NCBI RefSeq assembly: GCF_030818775.1
Contig: NZ_JAUTAU010000001.1
Span: 1,616,001-1,680,000, forward strand
From: Bacillus sp. SORGH_AS_0510
GTDB lineage: Bacteria > Bacillota > Bacilli > Bacillales > Cytobacillaceae
Direction: 5' to 3'
Length of the DNA stretch: 64,000 nucleotides
In this document: positions 1 to 8,382 of the stretch, piece after piece
How positions within the stretch are numbered: position 1 is the first letter of the stretch
How the letters are laid out: every line of letters begins with the position of its first letter
The notes under the pieces: generated by a model
The model's input: the letters and a program-made list of their open reading frames with translations, nothing else
Told to the model about the DNA's origin: nothing
Database searches by the model: none
Translations under genes and position numbers: made by a program

Positions 1-83
1 GCTGCCTCCAAGCTGTGTAATAATTTCTATTTTACTATAAATTTCGGCATCCTTCACATTAAAACTTCTTTTGTAAGGAAAGC

Positions 84-117
84 TGAAAAAAGGGTGTGCA
101 GCTTGGTGCACACCCTT
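84..117 (-). terminator. Rho-independent terminator of the stress-protein gene
   Basis: An 11-bp inverted repeat (AAGGGTGTGCA with its complement) is followed on the minus strand by a run of T. It sits just past the stop codon of the minus-strand gene. The first 80 bases of the window hold no gene that I can support. Confidence 0.8.
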
Positions 118-127
118 CATATATAAA

Positions 128-574
128 TTAGTTTTTTTCAGTTCGGACAACAAGTACATCACATGGTGCATACCGTGTAATGTGTTCAGAAACACTTCCT
201 ATAAAAAATCTCTCTACTACATTCATTCCTGTGGCACCACAAATGATTAAGTCAACATAATGCTTTTTGGCTATGTCTCGTGGAATACGTACCTTTGGAG
301 AACCAAAATCAATCTCATATTGGACATCTGATAGTCCGGCATCTGTTGCTTGTTTGTGATAATTTTCCATCATATCTTTTGCTAGCTTTTCTGCGCGGTC
401 CCCGATCACCGTATCATAGGCTTCGATTAATGCATATGACCGGGTGTCAATCACATGAACCAGAAGGAGGTTGGCATTATTTCTTTTTGCAATTTCAATA
501 CCTTTTCGAAAAGCCCAATCTGCTTCCTTCGAACCATCAATAGCGACTAAAATATGTTTATATTTGAGTCCCAT
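128..574 (-). CDS. Universal stress protein (UspA family)
   Basis: A 148-aa single-domain universal stress protein, a soluble cytoplasmic nucleotide-binding fold that usually dimerises. The N-terminus KHILVAIDGS is the family's first beta strand and loop. Near residues 110-130 lies GATGMNVVERFFIGSVSEHI, which fits the ATP-binding pattern G-x2-G-x9-G-S, so it is probably the ATP-binding type. I chose the ATG at 574 because AAGGAG lies 9 bases upstream; ATGs further out have no usable spacing. It is transcribed alone and ends in its own terminator. Physiological role (stationary phase, energy stress) is inferred from the family only. Confidence 0.9.
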   Translation of the reverse strand: MGLKYKHILVAIDGSKEADWAFRKGIEIAKRNNANLLLVHVIDTRSYALIEAYDTVIGDRAEKLAKDMMENYHKQATDAGLSDVQYEIDFGSPKVRIPRDIAKKHYVDLIICGATGMNVVERFFIGSVSEHITRYAPCDVLVVRTEKN

Positions 575-674
575 GATTATCATCTCCTTACCTAAATTAT
601 ACATTATTTAACAACGAATAACTGTTGCAATTTTTCGAACAATAATGGAGTAGGATACAATGAAAGGAGCTAGA

Positions 675-863
675 ATGATGGGAAACGGGGATCCAAAAAA
701 TCAGTATTCATTTGATTTTGATGAACAAGGATCGAATGAAGTAAGTCAACAGATTATGAATTCCTATAATAGTGGCTTTATAGGAGAAGGAACGGCGCTT
801 GCAAACCAGGCTGATTTTAACACTACACCATCAGTCGACGGTGAAGGGTCCACAGAAAGCTAG
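675..863 (+). CDS. Small acidic protein of unknown function
   Basis: A 62-aa hydrophilic, Asn/Gly/Ser-rich acidic protein with no membrane segment or cysteine. I do not recognise it. AAAGGAG at 663-669 precedes two adjacent ATGs at 675 and 678; either could be the start (5 or 8 bases spacing), while the ATG at 660 lies before the SD and is unlikely. A weak terminator follows. The composition resembles small sporulation-associated proteins of Bacillaceae, but no motif proves that. Confidence 0.6.
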   Translation: MMGNGDPKNQYSFDFDEQGSNEVSQQIMNSYNSGFIGEGTALANQADFNTTPSVDGEGSTES

Positions 864-882
864 ACAATTATATGTTGAAACG

Positions 883-914
883 AAAGGACTGTCCATAATA
901 GGATGGTCTTTTTC
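883..914 (+). terminator. Probable terminator after the small acidic gene
   Basis: An imperfect stem (AAAGGACTGTCC against GGATGGTCTTT, with one bulge) is followed by five T. Confidence 0.55.
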
Positions 915-1045
915 ATTGTGGAAAGAGGAATTTAGTAGACTTTTATCTCGTTAAATTTCTTTATTAGGGCATATACCCAAGAATATAGCTTCTTATATGC
1001 ATATTGTTTAATGTGTGAAGTAAATAAAATGAGGAGGAATAAACA

Positions 1046-1420
1046 TTGACTACTGAAATTTATGGCGTGCCCACAATAAACCAAGCGGATGAGAGAATTC
1101 GCCCTGGTTTTGGTGGCTTTGGACATTTTGGTGGTGGATTCGGCCGTCCGGGCTTTGGTTTTGGCGGTTTCGGTCGCCCAGGCTTCGGCTTTGGTGGTTT
1201 TGGTCGTCCAGGTTTTGGTTTTGGCAGACCAGGCTTTGGCTTCGGATTTGGTCGTCCTGGGTTCGGTTTTGGAGGCTTTGGCTTTGGTGTACCATTTTTA
1301 ACTGGTTTAGCAGCGGGAGCACTATTGACTCCACCATATTATGGTTATGGGTATCCGTACCCATACCCGTATCCTTATCCATATCCTTATTACGGATACC
1401 CATATTACCCTTATTATTAA
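1046..1420 (+). CDS. Gly/Phe/Tyr-rich low-complexity protein, possible spore-surface protein
   Basis: A 124-aa protein in three parts. Residues 1-20 are ordinary and hydrophilic. Residues 21-85 are repeats of the type GFGRPGFGFGGF. Then comes a short hydrophobic stretch (PFLTGLAAGALLTPP), and a C-terminal tail of Pro-Tyr dipeptides ending in YYPYY. The start is TTG at 1046, preceded by GAGGAGG at 1031-1037; no in-frame ATG precedes the repeats. Gly- and Tyr-rich tails of this kind occur in spore coat or exosporium proteins of Bacillaceae, where Tyr can be cross-linked, but no coat family is recognisable. The gene stands alone with its own terminator. Confidence 0.75.
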   Translation: MTTEIYGVPTINQADERIRPGFGGFGHFGGGFGRPGFGFGGFGRPGFGFGGFGRPGFGFGRPGFGFGFGRPGFGFGGFGFGVPFLTGLAAGALLTPPYYGYGYPYPYPYPYPYPYYGYPYYPYY

Positions 1421-1429
1421 TTTAAAGAA

Positions 1430-1465
1430 AAAAGCTTTGGCGTTTATTTAACGTCGAAGCTTTAT
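1430..1465 (+). terminator. Terminator after the Gly-rich gene
   Basis: Inverted repeat of AAAGCTT with imperfect inner pairs around a TTTATTTAA loop; the descending arm runs into TTTATTAT. Confidence 0.55.
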
Positions 1466-1485
1466 TATAGTAATGGTCTTTCAAG

Positions 1486-1533
1486 AACTTATTCTAGAAT
1501 AAGTTTGGGTAACTTCTATTTTTTTGGTAAAAT
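1486..1533 (+). promoter_or_regulatory. ald promoter with 20-bp palindromic operator
   Basis: A perfect palindrome AACTTATTCTAGAATAAGTT occupies 1486-1505. Overlapping its right end is TTGGGT (1505-1510), 17 bases before TAAAAT (1528-1533), a plausible sigma-A promoter for ald. A regulator bound to the palindrome would touch the -35. In B. subtilis ald is controlled by the PucR-type activator AdeR; whether this is its site is inference. Confidence 0.55.
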
Positions 1534-1603
1534 TAAATTGCTTTCACTTTTCCGTTTTCTTTTAACTATTTTTCTATTGTTTTTATTAATTGGAGGTATG
1601 GAC

Positions 1604-2725
1604 ATGCGAATCGGAATACCTAAAGAGATAAAGAATAATGAAAACCGTGTAGCAATGACACCTGCTGGAGTGGTCAATCTTGTGAATTATGGCCATGAAG
1701 TCTTTATTGAAAATGGAGCGGGTATTGGCTCTGGTTTTTCAGATGAAGACTATAAAAATGCAGGAGCAAAATTAGTAGAAACACCTGCAGAAGCATGGTC
1801 CATGGAAATGGTCATGAAGGTAAAGGAACCTCTTCCAAATGAATATCAATATTTTCGTGAGGGATTAATCTTATTTACATATTTACATTTAGCACCAGAG
1901 CCCGAACTGACTAAGGCATTAATAGATAAAAAGGTTATAGGAATTGCTTATGAAACCGTTCAGCTGCCAAATGGAAGCTTACCATTATTAACCCCAATGA
2001 GTGAAGTAGCAGGGAGGATGGCAGCACAAATTGGTGCTCAATTCCTTGAAAAGGTCTACGGAGGTATGGGAATCCTTCTTTCTGGTGTTCCTGGTGTACA
2101 AAGAGGAACAGTTACGATTATTGGCGGTGGAGTTGCCGGTACCAATGCTGCTAAAATGGCGATTGGCTTAGGAGCAAAAGTGACGATTATTGATTTAAAT
2201 CCTGATCGTCTTCGTCAGTTGGATGATATTTTTGGGTCTGATGTTACGACATTAATGTCAAATCCTTATAATATTGCCGAAGCGGTGAAAGAATCTGATT
2301 TAGTGATTGGAGCGGTACTTATTCCTGGAGCGAAGGCACCAAAGCTTGTTTCCGAAGAAATGGTTAAGTCGATGAAACCGGGAAGTGTGGTTGTCGATAT
2401 CGCGATAGATCAGGGGGGGATTTTTGAAACAACTGATCGTATAACTACGCATGATAATCCAACCTATGTGAAGCACGGTGTGGTCCACTATGCGGTTGCT
2501 AATATGCCTGGTGCAGTACCGCGAACATCGACTATGGCTTTAACAAATGTTACTGTACCTTATGCTGTTCAAATTGCGAATAAGGGCTATCGTAAAGCAT
2601 GCTTAGAAAATGTGGCGTTATTAAAAGGGATTAATACATTAAACGGCTATGTGACCTATGAAGCAGTCGCAGAAGCACAAGGTCTCGAATTTGCAGATAC
2701 AAAAACATTGTTAGATAAGCAGTAA
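1604..2725 (+). CDS. ald: Alanine dehydrogenase
   Basis: A 373-aa NAD-dependent L-alanine dehydrogenase that interconverts L-alanine and pyruvate plus ammonium; needed for alanine use and normal sporulation in Bacillus. It starts [20 protein letters not shown], the signature of the AlaDH/PNT family, and has the Rossmann loop [13 protein letters not shown] near residue 170. The length matches the usual 370-378 aa. Although the frame is open upstream, ATG 1604 is 7 bases after TGGAGG, so the hydrophobic upstream stretch is not translated. The gene is monocistronic with its own promoter and terminator. Confidence 0.97.
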   Translation: MRIGIPKEIKNNENRVAMTPAGVVNLVNYGHEVFIENGAGIGSGFSDEDYKNAGAKLVETPAEAWSMEMVMKVKEPLPNEYQYFREGLILFTYLHLAPEPELTKALIDKKVIGIAYETVQLPNGSLPLLTPMSEVAGRMAAQIGAQFLEKVYGGMGILLSGVPGVQRGTVTIIGGGVAGTNAAKMAIGLGAKVTIIDLNPDRLRQLDDIFGSDVTTLMSNPYNIAEAVKESDLVIGAVLIPGAKAPKLVSEEMVKSMKPGSVVVDIAIDQGGIFETTDRITTHDNPTYVKHGVVHYAVANMPGAVPRTSTMALTNVTVPYAVQIANKGYRKACLENVALLKGINTLNGYVTYEAVAEAQGLEFADTKTLLDKQ

Positions 2726-2741
2726 ATTGATAAGACAGATT

Positions 2742-2774
2742 AAGAGGTGGGGCAAGGTGCCTGCCTCTTTTTTG
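2742..2774 (+). terminator. ald terminator
   Basis: A 10-bp stem AAGAGGTGGG / CCTGCCTCTT with two G-T pairs is followed by six T. Confidence 0.75.
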
Positions 2775-2949
2775 AATAAATCAGGTAGAAGCTTTCCGGT
2801 ACGGTCACGTAGAGCAGTTCTAGGTGATTCAAAAGGATGAATGGTATGGGGTCTAGCCAAGTAGGACCGTTCTATTTTTAAAAAATACTGATAGAAAGGA
2901 AGACCTGTCACGTAAAAACAGATAATTTCAATTAAAATATACAAATATA
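2775..2949. other. Unassigned intergenic stretch
   Basis: Between the ald terminator and the minus-strand RNA terminator lie about 175 bases without a convincing gene on either strand. Short open frames exist but have no SD. It may be a decayed remnant; I cannot identify of what. Confidence 0.4.
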
Positions 2950-2952
2950 CAA

Positions 2953-2985
2953 AAAAACCAGCTTCTAGTCAGAAACTGGTTTTGA
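2953..2985 (-). terminator. Terminator of the 6S-like RNA
   Basis: The inverted repeat AAACCAG...CTGGTTT with a second inner pair (TTCT/AGAA) is followed by a T run only on the minus strand, so it serves minus-strand transcription. Confidence 0.75.
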
Positions 2986-2995
2986 ATGTTAAGTA

Positions 2996-3188
2996 TGGAG
3001 CCGCCATTGCCGTAAGAGTATAAGAAAGTTTTAAACCACCACTCCTCAAAGTGGGTGTTTTCAGAAGCTTTTCTGCGTGTCCTCCATGTCTTATAGACGG
3101 AGGCTTGTCATTCCAGCTTCAATGGTTAAACTCCCTGTTACAGCTTAAAGGTTAAAACTTTATTATGATTACGTACAACGCAGCTTGT
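2996..3188 (-). ncRNA. ssrS: Probable 6S RNA (SsrS type)
   Basis: No reading frame fits here, but the minus strand shows an RNA gene: promoter TTGTAT-17-TAATAT, about 190 nt, then a terminator. Its ends pair along most of their length: AGCTGCGTTG with CAATGGCGGCT, CGTAA with TTACG, and AAAGTTTTAACC with GGTTTAAAACTTT. This gives a long rod with inner hairpins (for example CCTCCGTCT/AGACATGGAGG) and an open middle. Size and shape fit 6S RNA, which binds sigma-A RNA polymerase. The 5' arm carries AGTTTTAACC near nucleotide 35-40, where 6S RNAs template product RNAs; as I recall, B. subtilis 6S-1 has a closely similar AGTTTTGACC there. The family is inferred from structure; the RNA gene itself is well supported. 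Confidence 0.6.
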
Positions 3189-3194
3189 ATTTGT

Positions 3195-3223
3195 ATATTA
3201 CATCAAATAAAACAAAAATACAA
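3195..3223 (-). promoter_or_regulatory. Sigma-A promoter of the 6S-like RNA
   Basis: On the minus strand TTGTAT (3223-3218) lies 17 bases before TAATAT (3200-3195). The predicted start near 3188 coincides with the beginning of the long closing stem. It sits directly after the stop of the upstream minus-strand peptidase gene. Confidence 0.6.
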
Positions 3224-3245
3224 TGTCAAAAGAACCCAAATCTAC

Positions 3246-4343
3246 CTACTTAATGATTTGCAATTCTTTTGGGAACTTAGTCAGAATCTTCGCTCCATCA
3301 GCAGTAATAAACACATCATCCTCAATACGAACACCGGCAACATCAGGAACATAGATTCCTGGTTCAATCGTATAAACCATACCTTCTTCAAGAATCAATT
3401 GATTTGTCTCAGTTAACGATGGGTATTCATGAACACTGATTCCAAGGCCGTGACCTAGACGGTGTGGGAAATACTCACCGTAACCTGCATCAGCGATGAT
3501 ACGTCGCGCAGTAAGGTCAACTTCAGCTGCACTAACACCAGGCTTACTTGCTTCAATCGCTGCCAATTGTCCTTTTAATACTGTATCATAAATCTCTTTT
3601 TGCTTGTCGTTAATGTCTCCGTAAGCAACTGTTCTCGTGATATCTGAACAGTATCGATCTACAACGACGCCTAAATCAAATAACACTAAATCGCCTTTTT
3701 GGATTTTGGTATTGCCTGGGTTCCCGTGAGGGGAAGCGGCATTCTTACCCGTTAGGACCATTGTTGAAAAAGACATTTCAGTTACGCCTTTTTGTTTTAA
3801 TGCATACTCTAAGGCATTTAGGATCTCAAGTTCCGTTTTACCTTCCTTAATTTCACTAACGCCAAATTCAACAGCAAAGTCTGCTAGGGCACAGGCTTCC
3901 TCAATAATTTTTAACTCTTTCGCATCCTTAACCATACGAAGAAGTCTTAGTTTTTCCTCAACGGAAACAAAGGAGGCATTTGGGAATAAACGTAAGAGCT
4001 GTTCATACCGTTCTACATTCATATGCTCTTTTTCAATAGCAGCTTTAGAGACGCCGTTAATTCTTTTATTAATAGAGTTCAGAATCATTTCCCAAGGATT
4101 ATCAATATCGCTATAACCTATAATCTGATGCTCCCAACCGGAACGTTTTGCGTCGTGTACCTCCATTCCAGGGCAGACTAGGAACGGTTCCTCCTCTTGA
4201 AAGACAGCGAGGGCGAGTAAGCGTTCATGAGGGTCGGTATAGTAGCCGCTTAAGTAAAATACATTTTCGGAAGAAGTAACAAAACTTACCTCAATGTCAT
4301 TCTCTTTCATCCATGCTTGTAATTTGTTTAATCTTTGATTCAT
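3246..4343 (-). CDS. Xaa-Pro peptidase family protein (M24B)
   Basis: A 365-aa cytoplasmic metallopeptidase of the creatinase/prolidase fold. Residues 1-130 form the creatinase N-terminal domain; the rest is the pita-bread catalytic domain. The five metal ligands can be seen: D in LVLFDLGVVVDRYCSDITRT (two Asp), H in HRLGHGLGISVHEYP, E in YTIEPGIYVP and E in GVRIEDDVFIT. It should cleave peptides with proline at the second position; whether it is an aminopeptidase P or a dipeptidase cannot be told. Two adjacent ATGs follow GGGGGAG; the second (4343) has better spacing. It diverges from ytkL. Confidence 0.9.
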   Translation of the reverse strand: MNQRLNKLQAWMKENDIEVSFVTSSENVFYLSGYYTDPHERLLALAVFQEEEPFLVCPGMEVHDAKRSGWEHQIIGYSDIDNPWEMILNSINKRINGVSKAAIEKEHMNVERYEQLLRLFPNASFVSVEEKLRLLRMVKDAKELKIIEEACALADFAVEFGVSEIKEGKTELEILNALEYALKQKGVTEMSFSTMVLTGKNAASPHGNPGNTKIQKGDLVLFDLGVVVDRYCSDITRTVAYGDINDKQKEIYDTVLKGQLAAIEASKPGVSAAEVDLTARRIIADAGYGEYFPHRLGHGLGISVHEYPSLTETNQLILEEGMVYTIEPGIYVPDVAGVRIEDDVFITADGAKILTKFPKELQIIK

Positions 4344-4514
4344 CATTTCTCCCCCTAATTTCAAATCCAATTTGAGAGTAACAATATAAGTTTGAATTGT
4401 AAACTATCTGAGATTATATTGTGCTAAAACGTATGGATTATGGGTATATTTGTGGAAGGAATTCCTATATTTTTATGGAAGTAATAATAAAAGACTTTTG
4501 GGAGGGTTACATAT

Positions 4515-5198
4515 ATGAAAGTGTCATATCATGGTCACTCAGTTGTACAAATTCAAACGAATGGGAAAACAATTATCATAGACCCGTTTATTACTGGTAA
4601 TGGGTTAACAGATTTAACTGTAGACGATGTCAAACCGGATGTTATTATTCTCACGCATGGTCATGGGGACCACGTGGGGGATACGGTGGAGCTGGCGAAG
4701 AGAAATGATGCACTAGTCATTGCGAATGCTGATTTATGCGCATTTTTAAGCTTTCAAGGTGTGAAGACGCATGCTATGCATATCGGAGGAGCTTTCCAAT
4801 TTGAGTTTGGAAAGGTAAAACTGACACAAGCATTCCACGGGTCAGGCTATGTCATTGATGGCAGTCAGGAGATTATTTATTGCGGTATGCCAGCTGGGAT
4901 TCTTTTTATGAACGAAGGAAAAACCATTTATCATGCGGGTGATACAGGGCTTTTCTCAGACATGAAATTAATAGGTGAACGTCATCCGATTGACTTAGCC
5001 TTCTTGCCAATTGGAGATAATTTTACTATGGGTCCCGAAGATGCAGCTTATGCTGCAAAACTGTTAGCAGCTAAGACAGTAGTACCAATTCATTACAATA
5101 CATTCCCGCCAATAAAGCAGGATCCAAACAAGTTCCTAGAAATGCTCGAAAATCGAAACGGTAAAATCCTTCAACCGGGAGAGTTCATCGAAATTTAA
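4515..5198 (+). CDS. ytkL: UPF0173 metal-dependent hydrolase
   Basis: A 227-aa metallo-beta-lactamase fold protein of the UPF0173 family. The metal motif is [10 protein letters not shown] at residues 47-56; further ligands are seen in FHGSGYV, HAGDTGL and PIHYNTFP. Substrate is unknown for the whole family. ATG 4515 follows GGGAGGG. Position next to ytoI and nrnA matches B. subtilis ytkL. Confidence 0.92.
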   Translation: MKVSYHGHSVVQIQTNGKTIIIDPFITGNGLTDLTVDDVKPDVIILTHGHGDHVGDTVELAKRNDALVIANADLCAFLSFQGVKTHAMHIGGAFQFEFGKVKLTQAFHGSGYVIDGSQEIIYCGMPAGILFMNEGKTIYHAGDTGLFSDMKLIGERHPIDLAFLPIGDNFTMGPEDAAYAAKLLAAKTVVPIHYNTFPPIKQDPNKFLEMLENRNGKILQPGEFIEI

Positions 5199-5283
5199 CA
5201 TCTTCTTATGGAATCACAGACTTTTTTTGCCCTCTCTTGCATAAAGATGGAACAAGCAGTCTTTTTATAGGGGGAAATAAATA

Positions 5284-5520
5284 ATGAAAAAGAATCGCTA
5301 CTTACTTTGCCTGCTACTTTGTGGCTTTATGCTTTATTTTGCTGTTCCAAGGTTATCTATACATGCAGAAGGTCTTCAAGGGACATTTGCCTGGGCCTGG
5401 TTAGCCTTTGCATTAATGGTTATGGCAGGAAATCTTACAGGGTTGCTTTACAGCCCAAGAAAGCAAATGCAAAAACCTCAGGTGGGCAGAGTAAAGAAAA
5501 AGTCCCGTTCTTTTCACTAA
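5284..5520 (+). CDS. Small two-helix membrane protein of unknown function
   Basis: A 78-aa protein with two predicted membrane helices, residues 5-22 and 34-57, and a strongly basic C-terminal tail (KQMQKPQVGRVKKKSR), which would be cytoplasmic by the positive-inside rule. GGGGGAA lies 10 bases before ATG 5284. I do not recognise a family. It stands between ytkL and ytoI without overlap. Confidence 0.65.
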   Translation: MKKNRYLLCLLLCGFMLYFAVPRLSIHAEGLQGTFAWAWLAFALMVMAGNLTGLLYSPRKQMQKPQVGRVKKKSRSFH

Positions 5521-5548
5521 GAATTAGGAAACAATGTGTGAAACCGCA

Positions 5549-5577
5549 TTGAATCAAGGCTTTTAACACTTTATAAT
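5549..5577 (+). promoter_or_regulatory. ytoI promoter
   Basis: TTGAAT (5549-5554), 17-base spacer, perfect TATAAT (5572-5577). A 7-bp hairpin ATCTGGT...ACCAGAT at about 5590-5613 lies in the leader just before the SD. Confidence 0.7.
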
Positions 5578-5644
5578 AAAATTTAGACTTATCTGGTGAA
5601 GTGATAACCAGATGATTGGAATTAAACTATAAAGGGTGAAGGTC

Positions 5645-6964
5645 TTGGCTACTAAGCACGAACAAATCTTGCAATATATTGATGGACTTCCTGTTGGGGA
5701 AAAAATATCAGTGCGCCAAATCGCCAAGGCGATGACAGTAAGTGAAGGTACAGCCTATCGGGCGATTAAGGAAGCTGAAAATAAAGGGTACGTCAGCACC
5801 ATTGAAAGAGTAGGAACCATTCGAATTGAACGAAAAAAGAAAGAAAATATTGAAAAGCTTACATTTGCTGAAGTAGTAAATATCGTTGATGGCCAAGTGC
5901 TGGGTGGAAGAACAGGTTTGCATAAAACACTAAATAAATTTGTAATTGGAGCCATGAAACTTGAAGCTATGATGCGATATACAGAAGCAGGCAACCTATT
6001 AATTGTCGGAAACCGTACGCAGGCACATGAGTTGGCATTAAAAGCAGGCGCGGCCGTATTAATCACAGGTGGATTTGATTCCGAGGATCATGTAAAAAAA
6101 CTCGCAGATAGTCTTGAATTGCCTGTGATTTCAACCAGCTATGATACTTTTACTGTGGCTACAATGATTAACCGTGCGATTTATGACCAACTAATCAAGA
6201 AGGAAATTATCTTAGTTGAAGATATTTTAACTCCTATATCTGAGACCTATTATTTAAAGACAACAGATAAGGTAGCCAAATGGCATGAGTACAATCAAGA
6301 AACGAAACACAGTCGATATCCTGTAGTCGATCAAAATATGAAAATTCAGGGCATGGTTACTAGCAAGGACATATTAGGACAAGAATTAGAAGCATCGATT
6401 GATAAGATTATGACAAAACAGCCTATGACTGTGAATGGGAAAACCAGCGTAGCTTCTACAGCCCATATGATGGTTTGGGAAGGTATTGAAGTCCTCCCTG
6501 TTGCTGATGACGCCAACCGTTTAGAAGGGATTATCAGCAGGCAGGACGTCTTGAAGGCATTACAGATGAATCAAAGGCAGCCGCAGGTCGGAGAAACAAT
6601 TGATGATATTGTAACGAATCAAATGGTTCTCCTTCAGGGAAAAGCAAAGGGTGAAGAAGTATATTCTTGTGAAGTCACTCCGCAAATGACCAACCACCTT
6701 GGAACTATTTCCTACGGTGTATTTACAACCATTGTCTCTGAAGCAGCTAATCGTGTGTTACGGAGCTATAAAAAAGGAGACCTTGTTGTTGAAAATATGA
6801 CGATTTACTTTATAAAACCTGTACAAATGGAAACCACATTAGAAGTGTATCCTAAAATACTTGAAGTGGGTCGGAAATTTGGAAAAGTAGATGTCGAAGT
6901 ATTCAACGATGGGATATTGGTCGGAAAAGCGATGATGATGTGCCAGCTGATTGATAGGCAATAA
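5645..6964 (+). CDS. ytoI: DRTGG/CBS/hot-dog domain regulatory protein
   Basis: A 439-aa multidomain protein. Residues 1-65 hold a winged-helix-like domain (RQIAKAMTVSEGTAYRAIKEAE); then a DRTGG domain (about 75-185), a pair of CBS domains (about 195-310) that normally bind adenine nucleotides, and a C-terminal thioesterase-like hot-dog domain (about 320-435). This order is that of B. subtilis YtoI. Its function is not established; the layout suggests a nucleotide-sensing regulator or acyl-CoA-related switch. I chose TTG 5645, giving MATKHEQIL, because the GTG at 5636 lies inside the SD AAAGGGTG. Confidence 0.9.
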   Translation: MATKHEQILQYIDGLPVGEKISVRQIAKAMTVSEGTAYRAIKEAENKGYVSTIERVGTIRIERKKKENIEKLTFAEVVNIVDGQVLGGRTGLHKTLNKFVIGAMKLEAMMRYTEAGNLLIVGNRTQAHELALKAGAAVLITGGFDSEDHVKKLADSLELPVISTSYDTFTVATMINRAIYDQLIKKEIILVEDILTPISETYYLKTTDKVAKWHEYNQETKHSRYPVVDQNMKIQGMVTSKDILGQELEASIDKIMTKQPMTVNGKTSVASTAHMMVWEGIEVLPVADDANRLEGIISRQDVLKALQMNQRQPQVGETIDDIVTNQMVLLQGKAKGEEVYSCEVTPQMTNHLGTISYGVFTTIVSEAANRVLRSYKKGDLVVENMTIYFIKPVQMETTLEVYPKILEVGRKFGKVDVEVFNDGILVGKAMMMCQLIDRQ

Positions 6965-6967
6965 GAA

Positions 6968-7001
6968 AAGAGGTTGACACCTGTGTCAACCTCTTCGTTT
7001 T
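6968..7001. terminator. Bidirectional terminator between ytoI and ytpI
   Basis: A 13-bp perfect stem AAGAGGTTGACAC / GTGTCAACCTCTT is followed on the plus strand by CG and seven T. It lies between the stops of two convergent genes and has A-rich sequence on the other side, so it can serve both. Confidence 0.85.
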
Positions 7002-7002
7002 T

Positions 7003-7314
7003 TTATTTTTGTGCTTCGTACAGCTTAGCTTCCTCGATCGCAAACGGAAGGTAATGTTTATACTTTTTGAAACCAATCCAACTGAATACGGCTCCATAAG
7101 CGATAAACACGATGGCCACTAAATAAGTTAATGTGGTTTCAGAGATAAATATCAGGTGGTTTACACCGAAAAGAAAGACAAAAAGTCCAAGAGCTATATT
7201 TGATTTCGCAGAAAGCCATTTCTTTTCTACTTCACGGTTGCTTCTAAAGTATTTTGTCTTATAAAATAAATAGAAAGCAAATAATATGACAATTAAGACA
7301 GCAAATGCAAACAT
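7003..7314 (-). CDS. ytpI: YtpI family membrane protein
   Basis: A 103-aa integral membrane protein with three hydrophobic segments (about residues 1-20, 42-60 and 64-85), basic and acidic loops between them, and a hydrophilic C-terminus. It matches the YtpI family of Bacillaceae, of unknown role. ATG 7314 follows TTGGAGG with 8 bases between; the frame extends upstream only through the SD itself. It converges on ytoI. Confidence 0.82.
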   Translation of the reverse strand: MFAFAVLIVILFAFYLFYKTKYFRSNREVEKKWLSAKSNIALGLFVFLFGVNHLIFISETTLTYLVAIVFIAYGAVFSWIGFKKYKHYLPFAIEEAKLYEAQK

Positions 7315-7401
7315 TATTGGTTCCTCCAAGCTTTGAAAATCACTATTATTTTACCTTTTTTTTTATAAAAAAGCCATTATTGGTTCTAAGGAGCAGTGTG
7401 T

Positions 7402-8346
7402 ATGATAGAACAAATTTTAGCAGCAATTGAACAATATGAAACCATCATTGTCCACCGACATGTCCGACCAGACCCGGATGCTTATGGTTCCCAGGGTGGA
7501 TTAGCCGCCATTTTACAAGAGTCCTATCCAGATAAGAAAATATACGCAGTGGGCAAAGAAGAACCAACTCTTCATTTTATGCGCAGGCTTGATGTGATTG
7601 ACGATGAAGTCTATAAAGGTGCTCTCGTCATTGTTTGTGATACAGCCAATGCAGCAAGAATCTGTGATGACCGATACACTTTAGGTGATAAACTCATAAA
7701 AATTGACCATCACCCAAATGAAGATCCGTATGGTGATTTATTATGGGTAGATACATCAGCAAGTTCTTGCAGTGAAATGATTTATGAGTTTTACCTGGCT
7801 GGGAAAGAAAAAGGACTAAAGATGAATGATGAAGCAGCGAGATTGCTGTTTGCAGGTATAGTCGGGGATACTGGCAGATTCCTTTTCCCGAGCACTACAG
7901 AGAAAACCTTTGCATATGCAGGAGAATTAATTCATTATAACTTCTCACGCACCGACGTGTTTGATAAGATGTATGAATTAGATGCTCATATTATCAAATT
8001 GAATGGCTACATCCTTCAGAACTTTGAGCTTCAGGAAAACGGAGTAGCATCCGTTATGCTTACGAAGGAGCTATTAAAAGAATATGGGGCAAGGCCAGCA
8101 GAAGCTTCATTACTAGTGGGTATTTTAGGGAATGTAAAAGGGATTAAAGCATGGGTATTCTTTATTGAGGAAGAAGATCAAATTCGAGTTCGTCTTCGCT
8201 CAAAGGGTCCGGTCATAAATGGTGTTGCTAGAAAATTTAAAGGCGGCGGCCATCCACTTGCTTCAGGTGCTTCCATCTATTCTTGGGATGAAGTTGACCA
8301 CGTCTTAAAAGAATTAAATGAGGTATGCCGTAACTATTCAAATTAA
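7402..8346 (+). CDS. nrnA: Oligoribonuclease / pAp phosphatase NrnA
   Basis: A 314-aa DHH/DHHA1 phosphoesterase. It degrades 2-5 nt RNA oligomers and dephosphorylates pAp, so it links RNA turnover and sulfur metabolism. The DHH motifs are visible: HRHVRPDPDAYGSQGG (residues 20-35), VIVCDTAN, IDHHPNE and GDTGRF; the DHHA1 RNA-binding end has FKGGGHPLASGAS. AAGGAG (7388-7393) favours ATG 7402 over the GTG at 7396. The length agrees with B. subtilis NrnA (YtqI), 313 aa. Confidence 0.95.
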   Translation: MIEQILAAIEQYETIIVHRHVRPDPDAYGSQGGLAAILQESYPDKKIYAVGKEEPTLHFMRRLDVIDDEVYKGALVIVCDTANAARICDDRYTLGDKLIKIDHHPNEDPYGDLLWVDTSASSCSEMIYEFYLAGKEKGLKMNDEAARLLFAGIVGDTGRFLFPSTTEKTFAYAGELIHYNFSRTDVFDKMYELDAHIIKLNGYILQNFELQENGVASVMLTKELLKEYGARPAEASLLVGILGNVKGIKAWVFFIEEEDQIRVRLRSKGPVINGVARKFKGGGHPLASGASIYSWDEVDHVLKELNEVCRNYSN

Positions 8347-8382
8347 AAGAAAATGCCCCAGATTGCTGGGGCCGCTTTTCTT
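8347..8382. terminator. Bidirectional terminator between nrnA and ytrI
   Basis: GCCCCAG/CTGGGGC stem extended by A-rich and T-rich arms (AAGAAAA / TTTTCTT) on both sides, between convergent genes. Confidence 0.8.

Noticed and set aside
1050..1403. Antisense frame through the Gly-rich gene
   Set aside because: It is a by-product of the repetitive codons on the plus strand.
2711..2944. Minus-strand open frame of 77 codons after ald
   Set aside because: It overlaps the ald end and terminator, has no SD and no recognisable motif; more likely decayed or non-coding sequence.
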